From: an uncultured Sphingomonadales bacterium
Lineage (GTDB): Bacteria; Pseudomonadota; Alphaproteobacteria; Sphingomonadales; Rhodothalassiaceae
Direction of reading: 5' to 3'
NCBI GenBank assembly: GCA_947499155.1
Contig: CANMND010000003.1
Coordinates: forward strand, 372,001 to 436,000
Length of the DNA: 64,000 nt
This document shows positions 1 through 8,581 of this stretch, piece after piece. The stretch's first letter is position 1. Every line of letters starts with the position of its first letter. Position numbers and translations under genes: made by a program. The notes below the pieces were generated by a model. The model was not told where the DNA came from. It made no database searches and saw only the letters and a list, made by a program, of their open reading frames with translations.

Positions 1-605
1 ATACGCTTGCCCATCCGGTCATTGTCGGTCCGATCACCGATGAATTCGCCAAAACCATGGGTGCCAAAAAAATCCCCATGGCAACGACCCTGACCATCGG
101 TGAAAACTACAGCCGACTTGCCGAACACCCGGAACATCTTGACCAGCCGCTTTATCAGGCAAGCCTGTCCAAAGCTGAGATCGACTATCTCAAGACCACG
201 GTACAGGCAGAATATGATGCCCGGATCTGGACCTGGTGGATGAAGATCATGACGCCTGTCGCACAAGAAAACCTGCGCAAGATCCATGAGGCTGGCGGTG
301 TGCTGGCACTGGCAACGGACCAGTCCATCGGTCCCGCAACCCATCGCGAGATGGAGCTTCTGGTTGATGCCGGTATCTCGCCCCTTGATGTGATCAAGAT
401 CGGAACCCTTGGTGCCGCAAAGCTTTTGGGCATGGACGATGAACTGGGTTCAATCGAAGAGGGCAAGATCGCCGACCTGGTGCTTCTTGATGGTGACCCC
501 AGCAAGGACATCAATAATGCCAAGCTGATCAACAGCGTCTACAGAAGCGGCAAGGCCATCGACTTCAACAAGCTGATGCTGCCAATCCCCAGCCAGAAGA
601 AATAG
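1..605 (+). CDS. Amidohydrolase family protein, C-terminal part (5' end outside window)
   Basis: The reading frame is open from the first bases of the window, so the gene begins upstream and only about 200 C-terminal residues are seen. The C-terminus has the imidazolonepropionase/dihydroorotase-like amidohydrolase signature: an ALATDQS-type segment with a likely metal-binding Asp, a helix 'DVIKIGTLGAAKLLGMDDELGS', and the closing 'GKIADLVLLDGDP' beta-sandwich motif, followed by a short Lys-rich tail. Such proteins are metal-dependent hydrolases, often secreted peptidases or prolidases in this class, but the substrate cannot be told from this fragment. It converges on a TonB-dependent receptor and is followed by a strong terminator. 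Confidence 0.8.
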   Translation, partial: TLAHPVIVGPITDEFAKTMGAKKIPMATTLTIGENYSRLAEHPEHLDQPLYQASLSKAEIDYLKTTVQAEYDARIWTWWMKIMTPVAQENLRKIHEAGGVLALATDQSIGPATHREMELLVDAGISPLDVIKIGTLGAAKLLGMDDELGSIEEGKIADLVLLDGDPSKDINNAKLINSVYRSGKAIDFNKLMLPIPSQKK

Positions 606-642
606 CGCATGGCGCCCTGACAGTCAGGGTATCCAACAAGTT

Positions 643-680
643 AAAACGGCGGTGTGGAGCGCTCCCACCGCCGTTTTTTT
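643..680 (+). terminator. Rho-independent terminator after the amidohydrolase gene
   Basis: A GC-rich hairpin with arms AAAACGGCGGTG...GCTCCCACCGCCG (one bulged base) is followed directly by seven T residues. It lies 38 bases after the amidohydrolase stop codon. Confidence 0.85.
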
Positions 681-807
681 GTGTCTCGCCCCCAACCCCC
701 GCCCCCCAAAGAGCGCGGATACCATGCCTTGACGTAGCAGGTCTGCACAAAAGCTTTGCCCCCTTTCATGGAGCACGTACGCGCTCGGGACATGTGAGGG
801 ATGCAGA

Positions 808-847
808 TAAAAAGAAACCGGCGGCAGGGGTCAAACCCCGCCGCCGG
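808..847 (-). terminator. Rho-independent terminator of the large TonB receptor
   Basis: Read on the minus strand, CCGGCGGCGGGG, loop TTTGA and CCCCTGCCGCCGG form a long stem with one bulge, followed by TTTCTTTTT. It sits 46 bases past the receptor stop codon at 893. Confidence 0.85.
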
Positions 848-892
848 CTGATATATGCCCGCACCCCTGCTAGAGAGTGCGGGACCTGTCTC

Positions 893-3800
893 TTAGAAAC
901 GCGCCCTGACATTGAAGAAGAAGCGCGCGCCCAGCGGATCATAGGTGCTGGGGAAGGTGTTGGACTGCTCTTGCGACGACCCGATCAGCGGCTGGTGATT
1001 GTCGAAAAGATTTATCACGCCCGCTGTAAATTGCAGCGTCGGGGTAATGGCATAAGAGCCAGTGAGGTCGAACAGATTCTGGTCGCCCACCTTTGGCTTT
1101 GGCAATGTCGCAGGTGCAATGCCGCCGTCCTTCACCCGGTCATCGGTGACCGAGCTGATCCAGCGCCAGCGCAAGGAGAGGTTCAAGGGACCGGTCTCCA
1201 TGCTGAGGCGTGTTGTTGCCTTGAACTCAGGCATTGGCTCGCCACAGGTAAGACCGAACGCACCGGCACAGCTATTGACCAGACCCGGCAGCTCCGCAAT
1301 CGGCGTCAGATCGAAGTTGTTGAGCCACGAGCCTGTGGACGACAGGCTGATCATGCTGACATCTGACAGCAAGCCCCAGTTAACGTCGAAGTTATAGCTT
1401 ACACCCAGATCCACGCCATCGGTTTTGAGCTTGCCGATATTCTGGGTCAGGACTGATACGCCACCACCTGGGTTTCCGATCACACCATCGGGGTTACGCA
1501 CAATGGCCTGACAGAACTCACTGTTGATATTCTGCACTTCGTTAAAGCACAGGGACAGCACGTTATCGACAGAACCACCCAGAACCGCAATCGCGTCCTT
1601 CACCTTGATATTATAGTAATCAAGCGTGACGCTCAGGCCCGGTACGAATTCAGGCGTAAGAACCACACCAGCGGTGTAGGTGTCTGCCGTTTCCTGTTTT
1701 AGATCAGGGTTACCGCCAACAATTCCAGTGATCTGGAAATTGGGCTGGACAGAGCCATCACCCACCAGGAAGGACGGAACGCCATTGGCAATACACAGCT
1801 GCCTGATCACAGGATCGCTGGCTGCAGATGACAAGGCGCAGGGATCACTGGCAGCCGGTGCAATAGTTGACTGGCTGGAGAACAGCTCGTCAAGGCTTGG
1901 CGCCCTGACAGCGCGCTGATACTGGGCCCGGAGACCCACATCCGATGTGACCCGCCAGTTGGCACCGCCACCATAGGTCCAGGAGCCACCCACATTATTC
2001 AGGGAATAGTCGGAATAACGGAAGGCCGCATTCAGTTCCAGCGATTCAGCCAAGGGCACATTGGCAAGAACCGGTACGTTTACTTCACCGAAAAGCTCCC
2101 AGACACTGTAGTGCCCTTCACTTTTCACGCCCACATCGCCAAGAGATCCCACAGGGGGCACATCAAAGCTTGAAACAGAGCGCCATTCCGCACCCCAGGC
2201 ACTGCCGACAGGTCCAGCAGGAAGATCAAACAATGTGCCGGTCATTGTGGCTTGGGCAACCTGCATCTGTGCTGTTTCCAGCCGAACCTGGTCTCTCAGG
2301 ACAAAGTCCGCAGCTTCTTGCGTGATATTGTCACCGAAAATATTGATCGGCACACAATTGTCAGAAGGATCGATACAGGCTGGATCGCCATTTGCGTCCA
2401 ATTGTACCTGCAAGCCACGCGCAAAGGCTTCCGCATTAATGTTGCCGGTGGTGAACTGTTCGTTCCGGGTCCGGGCGTAGGAATAGTACATGTCATAAGA
2501 GAAATCGCGCAGGAACGTGTCATTGACACTGCCCAGATCGCCCCGCAGACCCGCAACCACACGCCAGGCATTCCGTTCAAAATTAATGTCACGGGTGCCA
2601 AGACCAGTGCCACGACGCCCAATGCTAAGGGCCGTAAAGCCATCATTTGCCGTCGCGGCCGGATCGACAATCGGCAGGCCATTGACGTCGCGAACAAGTT
2701 CGCCATTGACGTCCGTAACCAGTGAGCCTTCGGAGGCGTCAAGTTCGCTTAACAGGTTTTGCAAGCCCGGACTCAGGAATGGATTGTCCGTATTGACGAG
2801 ATAGGAGCCGGTAATGGTAACGGGCGCACGCTTGGTTGCGACGCGGTTGTTGGAAAACACCGCTTCCGCATAACCCTGGATACGATCAGTGATATCGTAG
2901 TTCAACATGGTTCCGACCATCCAGCGCTCCTGGGGGAGCAACAGGAAGTTATCCGGATTAAAATTATACTGGTCAGTGGCACTGTTGAACGGTGTTGCGA
3001 CCGTACCTGTATCATCCAGCTTAAAGCCGGCACCGCCAAGTCCGCTCAGGCCGAGGGCATCAAGGGCTGCCGAGACACCGGGACGAGCGGCAAGGGCGTC
3101 ACCAATAGGCAAGCCGGAATAACGACCGTTGGGGATGGTCGCGCTGCCACCCGGCACAAGGGCGGGCTTGCCGTCAACTACACCGTCCTGAAGAAACTGT
3201 ACGGTACGACCGCGGGCATCTTCCTTGACTGAATTACGATCATAATAGCTGACGTAACCAACAGCATTACCGCGACCATTCGCAAAGTTGCCACCGGCTG
3301 TCAGGTCTAAAGAAAAGGTGTTCGCATCACCGTGGGCTGTGATGTCGTACTGGGATGAAAGCTCAAGTCCCTCAAAGTCATCACGCAGGATGAAGTTGAC
3401 GACACCGCCGATGGCGTCAGACCCATAAACTGCCGAGGAACCACCTGTCACAAGTTCGGTACGCTCAACCAACGCCGCCGGAATATTGTTGAGGTCGGTG
3501 ATCATCCGTGAATCAAAGAAGATATAACGACGGCCATTGACCAGCACCAATGACCGTTGCGGACCAAGGCCTCGCAGATCGGTTTGTGCTGTGCCACTTG
3601 TTTCGTTATTGGTGAACCCGCTTTCACCTGGCACCACCTGGGGCAAGGTATTCAGCAGATTCTCCACGTTTACTGAACCGGACAAACGATAGGTTTCTTC
3701 GTCAAGAACCGAGACCGGATTGGTGCTGGTCAGGTTTTGTCTGCTGATACGTGATCCCGTGACCACAATCTGATCAATTCCTGACGCACTCTGGGCCTGT

Positions 3801-3904
3801 TGCGCGGCCACTTCCGATGATGGAAACCCAACCGCTGCAAGGGCTATGACTGCCGCCCCTGCCGAAAGGGACCGTAGCAGATGTGCCTTGGCTTTCACGT
3901 TCAC
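893..3904 (-). CDS. TonB-dependent receptor, Xanthomonas/Caulobacter type
   Basis: An outer-membrane active transporter energised by TonB-ExbBD; the ligand is unknown. I choose the GTG at 3904 (1003 residues) because a perfect AGGAGG (3911-3916) lies 6 nt upstream; the frame stays open to 4018 but lacks such a site. Residues 1 to about 34 form a signal peptide ending in VAAQ. 'DQIVVTGSRI' looks like the TonB box, then comes the plug domain with the GGSSAVYGSDAIGGVVNF signature, then a large beta barrel ending in aromatic RARF. It stands alone, convergent with the amidohydrolase. The long gap upstream (3905-4191) probably carries its promoter. Related receptors in sphingomonads and Caulobacter take up peptides, glycans or other large substrates. 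Confidence 0.9.
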   Translation of the reverse strand: MNVKAKAHLLRSLSAGAAVIALAAVGFPSSEVAAQQAQSASGIDQIVVTGSRISRQNLTSTNPVSVLDEETYRLSGSVNVENLLNTLPQVVPGESGFTNNETSGTAQTDLRGLGPQRSLVLVNGRRYIFFDSRMITDLNNIPAALVERTELVTGGSSAVYGSDAIGGVVNFILRDDFEGLELSSQYDITAHGDANTFSLDLTAGGNFANGRGNAVGYVSYYDRNSVKEDARGRTVQFLQDGVVDGKPALVPGGSATIPNGRYSGLPIGDALAARPGVSAALDALGLSGLGGAGFKLDDTGTVATPFNSATDQYNFNPDNFLLLPQERWMVGTMLNYDITDRIQGYAEAVFSNNRVATKRAPVTITGSYLVNTDNPFLSPGLQNLLSELDASEGSLVTDVNGELVRDVNGLPIVDPAATANDGFTALSIGRRGTGLGTRDINFERNAWRVVAGLRGDLGSVNDTFLRDFSYDMYYSYARTRNEQFTTGNINAEAFARGLQVQLDANGDPACIDPSDNCVPINIFGDNITQEAADFVLRDQVRLETAQMQVAQATMTGTLFDLPAGPVGSAWGAEWRSVSSFDVPPVGSLGDVGVKSEGHYSVWELFGEVNVPVLANVPLAESLELNAAFRYSDYSLNNVGGSWTYGGGANWRVTSDVGLRAQYQRAVRAPSLDELFSSQSTIAPAASDPCALSSAASDPVIRQLCIANGVPSFLVGDGSVQPNFQITGIVGGNPDLKQETADTYTAGVVLTPEFVPGLSVTLDYYNIKVKDAIAVLGGSVDNVLSLCFNEVQNINSEFCQAIVRNPDGVIGNPGGGVSVLTQNIGKLKTDGVDLGVSYNFDVNWGLLSDVSMISLSSTGSWLNNFDLTPIAELPGLVNSCAGAFGLTCGEPMPEFKATTRLSMETGPLNLSLRWRWISSVTDDRVKDGGIAPATLPKPKVGDQNLFDLTGSYAITPTLQFTAGVINLFDNHQPLIGSSQEQSNTFPSTYDPLGARFFFNVRARF

Positions 3905-4191
3905 TGTATACCTCCTGTTGGTGGCGCGGTCAGGCTGTAATATGACCTGCTGCGCATCTGTTTTATAAATGCCTTCATGGCTGAAGACCCCCAGGGTCCG
4001 GCGAAAGGACGGCCCCATTTCCGTCTCACCGCAAACTTCGCCAATACGGCAAAAGACAATACTTCACGCTTAAAACATTTACTACAAAAATATTTTATGC
4101 TTTAACTTTATGTAATTTGGCGCGCATTCATGGGCGCCATGCAATTACTGATAAGGGCGGGAAGCAGAATTAAGGGGTGCGCGTGACTAAT

Positions 4192-4728
4192 TCACCTATC
4201 TTTGCCGTAGAACCCCATAACGAGTATGTCCAACAAGACGATTCCTGGGAAAATGCGGGCAAAAATAACGTGGGATGATTCGAGAAAGTCATGAAAAAAC
4301 GGCATCTTGCCCAAGGGATTGGCAATCACAAACCAGTCAAAGACTTTAAGCTGTGAGCCATGTGTCCAGACCACCAAAGGACCCGTGACAACGAGATAGA
4401 GACAGACGAGCACACTGATCAGCCCGATAAGGCGCATCCAGAATGGCTGACCGAAGGCTGCCCTCACCTTCAAAAGCCGCCACCAGACAAGACTCAAAAG
4501 CAGCGGGGTAAGGATTGCGCCAAGTCCGACATGGTGCCAGATGGCAGCTATCAGGCCCTCCCTGTCAGGGGCTAGGCTGATGGCAAGCCCCGACACGAAA
4601 AGCCACGCTATAACCATACATGCCATGACTCCCATAATCAGCGCAGGCAATTTGGTTCTCGTCGTTTTTAAGGGTTTGGCGACAAGATGATATACAATGT
4701 GCTTTAGCTGGCCCTGTATGTTTTTCAT
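4192..4728 (-). CDS. Cytochrome b561-like four-helix membrane protein
   Basis: 178 residues with four predicted membrane helices at about 29-51, 62-84, 98-120 and 155-172. The layout (WHHVGLG start of helix 2 with His65/66, a short periplasmic WTHG loop, then FHDFLESSHV with His146 and His153 before helix 4) resembles bacterial cytochrome b561/hydrogenase b-type proteins, which carry two hemes and pass electrons across the inner membrane. The usual His in helix 1 is absent, so heme content is uncertain. Its ATG overlaps the TGA of the upstream heme-type receptor by 4 nt, so the two are co-transcribed. I infer a role in reducing iron or heme during uptake. It could instead be an unclassified membrane protein. 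Confidence 0.55.
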   Translation of the reverse strand: MKNIQGQLKHIVYHLVAKPLKTTRTKLPALIMGVMACMVIAWLFVSGLAISLAPDREGLIAAIWHHVGLGAILTPLLLSLVWWRLLKVRAAFGQPFWMRLIGLISVLVCLYLVVTGPLVVWTHGSQLKVFDWFVIANPLGKMPFFHDFLESSHVIFARIFPGIVLLDILVMGFYGKDR

Positions 4729-6914
4729 GGTGCAGCAAACCCCAAGCGCCAGCTCAAGGCGATCTTGAAACTTCTGCCCGGCTGACTAACCCCTCGATTG
4801 ATGCGCTCATAATTCTTGTCCATGATATTATCGATACCAAGGTCCATGCGCATGCCGTGAAAGGCCGGGATTTTAGGTTCCCAGATCATATAAATATCGG
4901 CAACCGTAAAGCCACTGCGCTTTTCTTCAGGATCATTGACCTTGTTAAATGTCCCGGCATGGGTCACACGGGATCCGGCGCGAAGACCCCAGGGCTGATA
5001 TTTGATCCCGCCATCAAGAAAAATTGTTACCGGCGTCAGCACGCCCTCAAGAAATTCACCGGTCATCCGGTCCACGCCGTTTATTTGTGAAGCATTGCCA
5101 TGCAGATACACATGGTCTGAGTCATATGTGGCGGAAATTTCCACACCATCGATCAAGGCATTGGTAATATTGACATAACGGCTGACATTATTGAATTCTG
5201 CACCCGTACCGCATGGCTGTAGAGATGCAAGTGCGGGAACAACGCAGCCCAGGGGCATGGAGACATCAATGCCGATAAGGTTATTCACCCGCGACCTATA
5301 GTATGACCCTTTGATTAAGAAGGCATCACCACTGGCAAATATATCACCAAAATCAAATCCCGCTCCGGCTTCCCAGCTTCGCGATGATTCAGATGCAAGG
5401 TCCTGATTGCCTACAAAAAGATTGGAGACAAAAACAGGGCCCCGTGGTCCAGTTGGTCGCGACAGGTCAGGAATGGAGAAATGTGTGCCGTCAGCAAAGG
5501 CTTCATTAAAAGACGGTGCACGAAAACCCTTTGAATAATTGCCAAATATCATGAACTGATGCACAGGCTTATACGTCATGCCGACTTTTGGCGACAAACG
5601 ATCGTCATTGATATTAAAGTCAACATCCAGCGTCGAAGACTTGTAACTGTCCCAGCGTATCCCCGGTATTACCGACAGGGTGCCCGGTATGGGTCCAGGG
5701 GCATCCACGGCCAGTTCTGCCTGTATAAAGACGCCATAAAAATCGGTCCTTGCATCAGGCACACCACCACGTGAGCCATCAGGATTTTCATTGTCACGGC
5801 CCTTTTGGCGATCACGATAAAACTCACCGCCATAGGTAAATTCGAGCGATGCCTCATCACCCAATATAATATCTGAGCGGTTATCAAACGATATACCAGT
5901 GGTTTTAACGGACCGGCTGGTGGTGCGCGGTGACTGAGTCTCGTCTTTTCCGACAATATTTTCCGTCTGATAGGCCGCGATTTTCAGATCAATCAATGCA
6001 CTGTCCGGGTTCCAGTTCAGCCCGGTTTGAAATGTGTCACTTCGGATATCGCGAAATACAAGCTCATTACCCGGCTCAGGCAGATTATTGCCCTGCGGAT
6101 TTTGCGGATCGGTAGAATCAGAGCCAAAGCGCACCCACGACCCGAACAGCGACAGCCCGTCCACCGGGTTGATGCCCAGCTTCAACAATGATGACAAAAT
6201 CTCATCATCAGCAGGTAGCGAGAGGCCGTTGCCAAGCCTGATATTGCCCGACTCACGGTATGTGAGATGCCCCACCGTATTGATCTTGCCATCCGCTGAA
6301 CGCCACGCTGCGGTCGCCCCCACCCGCGCGTCATTGTCAACCGACTGAAAGCCCGTATTGAGGCGAACGGCAAAAGCCTCGTCGGCGTCCAACAGGTCTT
6401 CAGCCGTAACGGTCCTTGTTGCAATTACGCCGCCCAAGGCGCCTGAGCCATAAAGTGATGATGTTGGACCGCGCACCACCTCTATCGACTTGATCAGTTC
6501 AGGGTCGATAAAAAATCGTCCGTCATGACCTGACAAAAAACTTTGCCTTGCGCCATCAAGGAACATCAGAACGCCACCGCCAGACATTCCCCGAACCGTG
6601 GCGGTATCCCCGGTACGTCTTGGGCCGGAATCAAACTGCGCACCGGGTATGGCATCAAAGACATCACCGAAAGAAGACAGGTTGAAATCAAGTATCAGGT
6701 CCCGTTCGATTACCGTTACCTGACCGGCATAATCAAAGCTGCTGGTGGGGTTTCGCGTGGCATAAACGGAAATCGTGTCAATTTCTGCGAAGGTTCTCAC
6801 TCCATTTTCTTCATCTGGAGCAAGAGCGTCTTCGGTCTGGGCCAGTATGACTGCATGGGTAAACGCTGACATAAGACCCGCAAGAATGGCGGTCCTGACA
6901 AAAGCTCTGGTCAT
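4725..6914 (-). CDS. TonB-dependent heme/hemoglobin-type receptor
   Basis: 729 residues with a signal peptide of about 25 residues ending near ILAQ. The plug includes IDTISVYATRNP, the VRGMSGGGVLMFLDG segment and the SLYGSGALGGVI motif. The barrel carries features of the hemin/hemoglobin receptor family: the NIRLGNG stretch, the FRAPSF box, the NQDL equivalent of the NPNL box, and between them GTHFSIP, whose His corresponds to the conserved heme-coordinating His of HemR/HmuR-type receptors. It overlaps the downstream b561-like gene (ATGA) and is divergent from a DUF6607-type gene across a Fur-like operator. A siderophore ligand is less likely but not excluded. No heme ABC transporter or heme oxygenase is nearby. 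Confidence 0.82.
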   Translation of the reverse strand: MTRAFVRTAILAGLMSAFTHAVILAQTEDALAPDEENGVRTFAEIDTISVYATRNPTSSFDYAGQVTVIERDLILDFNLSSFGDVFDAIPGAQFDSGPRRTGDTATVRGMSGGGVLMFLDGARQSFLSGHDGRFFIDPELIKSIEVVRGPTSSLYGSGALGGVIATRTVTAEDLLDADEAFAVRLNTGFQSVDNDARVGATAAWRSADGKINTVGHLTYRESGNIRLGNGLSLPADDEILSSLLKLGINPVDGLSLFGSWVRFGSDSTDPQNPQGNNLPEPGNELVFRDIRSDTFQTGLNWNPDSALIDLKIAAYQTENIVGKDETQSPRTTSRSVKTTGISFDNRSDIILGDEASLEFTYGGEFYRDRQKGRDNENPDGSRGGVPDARTDFYGVFIQAELAVDAPGPIPGTLSVIPGIRWDSYKSSTLDVDFNINDDRLSPKVGMTYKPVHQFMIFGNYSKGFRAPSFNEAFADGTHFSIPDLSRPTGPRGPVFVSNLFVGNQDLASESSRSWEAGAGFDFGDIFASGDAFLIKGSYYRSRVNNLIGIDVSMPLGCVVPALASLQPCGTGAEFNNVSRYVNITNALIDGVEISATYDSDHVYLHGNASQINGVDRMTGEFLEGVLTPVTIFLDGGIKYQPWGLRAGSRVTHAGTFNKVNDPEEKRSGFTVADIYMIWEPKIPAFHGMRMDLGIDNIMDKNYERINRGVSQPGRSFKIALSWRLGFAAP

Positions 6915-6989
6915 TTCATCTTCCGGTGCTATTTCGTACTTGCGAATGCGTCTTAGTTACACCAATATAAAATCACATGCTATATTGCA

Positions 6990-7008
6990 AGTAAGAATCA
7001 TTCTCACT
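6990..7008. promoter_or_regulatory. Fur-like operator between divergent heme receptor and DUF6607-type gene
   Basis: AGTAAGAATCATTCTCACT is a 19-bp inverted repeat centred on 6999 with one mismatch between the arms. It closely resembles the AATGAGAATCATT type of Fur box. It lies in the 137-bp divergent promoter region, about 76 nt from one start and 44 nt from the other, so a single bound dimer could repress both genes. RirA or Irr are other alphaproteobacterial iron regulators, but the motif is less like theirs. Confidence 0.65.
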
Positions 7009-7051
7009 AAACAAGACTGATCAGAACACATCAGAGAAAGGGAATAAACGG

Positions 7052-8107
7052 ATGTCATTCTCTAACAGATTCAGGGGGCTGCTCTTTATATCCAGCCTGT
7101 TTGCGGCGGCGTCGCTTGCAAACGCACAAACGACCGATACCACACGCACCATGCCATATGACGTTGCAGCAAATGCCGACGCGCCAACCAAGGCCGAGCG
7201 CTTTGAAATGGACCGCCAGGCCATTCTTGCCATGACCGGGGACTATGCCGTCACTTTTGATTTCACGGAAACAGTGCCCTTTGTTGAAAGTTATGAGCTA
7301 AAGCCACACAAGGTTTCCCATACCCATGAGATCGTTCGGGTCCTGAAAGACACAGGCACCTTCATCAGTCTTCAGCACATATTGGTAGGTGGCTCTGGCG
7401 ACGACACCGTGATCGTCAAGCACTGGCGACAGGACTGGAGCTACCAGCCTGAAAAAGTCCTGATCTTTACAGGCGGCAATGCGTGGGGCTGGCGCACTGT
7501 AAACCCGGAAGACAGAAAAGAAGCCTGGTCCCAGACCGTATACCAGGTGGATGATGCACCACGTTATGGCGGAGTGGGGGTGTGGGAACACAAGCAAAAC
7601 GCCTCCGCATGGACACCGGGGTCAGAGTTGCGTCCCCTTCCCCGACGCGATGCAACAACGCGGGATGATTATGACGCTATTGACGCCGTTAATCGCCATA
7701 CCATTACATCACGGGGTTGGGTCCACGAACAAGACAACACCAAACTTGTCCTGAGAGACGGAGAACCACAGTTGCTGGTCCGTGAAGTGGGTGTGAACAC
7801 CTATGTGCGGGCCGACGACTTCAATGTGGCCCTTGCGGAGGCCTATTGGGCAAAAACAGCCGACTACTGGGCTGGCGTTCGGACAATCTGGGATGAACTG
7901 GAACAGAACAACTCGACATTCGCCCTTACTGTACAAGGTGAACCCCATGACGTTTATGCGCCGATTCTGGAACTCGCCCGCAGTGTCGAAGCCGGAGAGA
8001 TGGATACAAAAGCAGCTATCAAAGAAGCTCGTGTGGTGATTAAGCGTCTGACAACCACAAAGCCTGAGCCCTTGCTGTCGCGTCTTGCCTTGCACGGGGG
8101 GCAGTGA
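7052..8107 (+). CDS. Secreted DUF6607-type protein of a heme/iron cluster
   Basis: 351 residues with a clear signal peptide cut after about residue 25 (ASLANAQ). The start has GAGAAAGGG upstream. The mature part contains conserved-looking blocks HTHEIVRVL, FISLQHILVG, VIVKHWRQDW, GWRTVNPEDR and GVWEHKQN that I associate with DUF6607, a family often found next to TonB heme receptors and of unknown biochemical function. It is divergent from the heme-type receptor and shares the Fur-like operator, so I infer iron-controlled expression and a periplasmic or surface role. No lipobox and no obvious enzyme motif are seen. Confidence 0.65.
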   Translation: MSFSNRFRGLLFISSLFAAASLANAQTTDTTRTMPYDVAANADAPTKAERFEMDRQAILAMTGDYAVTFDFTETVPFVESYELKPHKVSHTHEIVRVLKDTGTFISLQHILVGGSGDDTVIVKHWRQDWSYQPEKVLIFTGGNAWGWRTVNPEDRKEAWSQTVYQVDDAPRYGGVGVWEHKQNASAWTPGSELRPLPRRDATTRDDYDAIDAVNRHTITSRGWVHEQDNTKLVLRDGEPQLLVREVGVNTYVRADDFNVALAEAYWAKTADYWAGVRTIWDELEQNNSTFALTVQGEPHDVYAPILELARSVEAGEMDTKAAIKEARVVIKRLTTTKPEPLLSRLALHGGQ

Positions 8108-8123
8108 GACCATATCTGCCTGA

Positions 8124-8156
8124 CATGACGCCGGGGCCATGCCTCGGCGTATCATG
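8124..8156. terminator. Hairpin between converging DUF6607-type gene and yraN
   Basis: ACGCCGGGGC, loop CAT, GCCTCGGCGT forms a 10-bp stem with one G-T pair, extended by CATG/CATG flanks. No T tract follows, so it is a weaker candidate and may act for either strand. Confidence 0.4.
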
Positions 8157-8184
8157 GTGAGCTATATAGTCAGAATGCGCATCC

Positions 8185-8577
8185 TTACCATCCACCAGGA
8201 TCATCGGCCTGCCATGCATTGGCAACATGCACGGGGAAGGCAAAGGGGCGCATAACCACAGCATCGAAACGTACAAAAGCCTGAGCAAGATCAGGTCTGT
8301 CCGCCACATAGACCTGTGCCGTCCTTATCATCCGCCGCCGCTGCCTCACGCTGATCGCTTCCATGCCACGCATCAGGTCTGATCGGGCCTTCACCTCGAC
8401 AAAGGCAAGGTTTTCTCCACGCATGATGATGAGGTCTATTTCACCTGTAGCGGATCGATATCGCTTTTCAACTATCCGGTAGCCTTTAAGCATCAGATAA
8501 AGTGCCGCCAGGTTTTCCGCACGGCGTCCGCGTCGCTCTGCACGCTTTCTGGCCTCAGGCTTGTGACGTGTTGTCAT
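8185..8577 (-). CDS. yraN: YraN/UPF0102 family nuclease-like protein
   Basis: 130 residues, the normal size for UPF0102. The restriction-endonuclease-like fold motifs are visible: GRRAENLAALYLMLKGYRI near the N-terminus, then GEIDLIIMRG and LAFVEVKAR, giving the D...ExK catalytic pattern. The physiological role of the family is poorly known (structure-specific nuclease activity has been proposed). The gene follows rsmI by 4 nt, the usual rsmI-yraN operon, so it is very probably co-transcribed. Confidence 0.9.
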   Translation of the reverse strand: MTTRHKPEARKRAERRGRRAENLAALYLMLKGYRIVEKRYRSATGEIDLIIMRGENLAFVEVKARSDLMRGMEAISVRQRRRMIRTAQVYVADRPDLAQAFVRFDAVVMRPFAFPVHVANAWQADDPGGW

Positions 8578-8581
8578 GACG

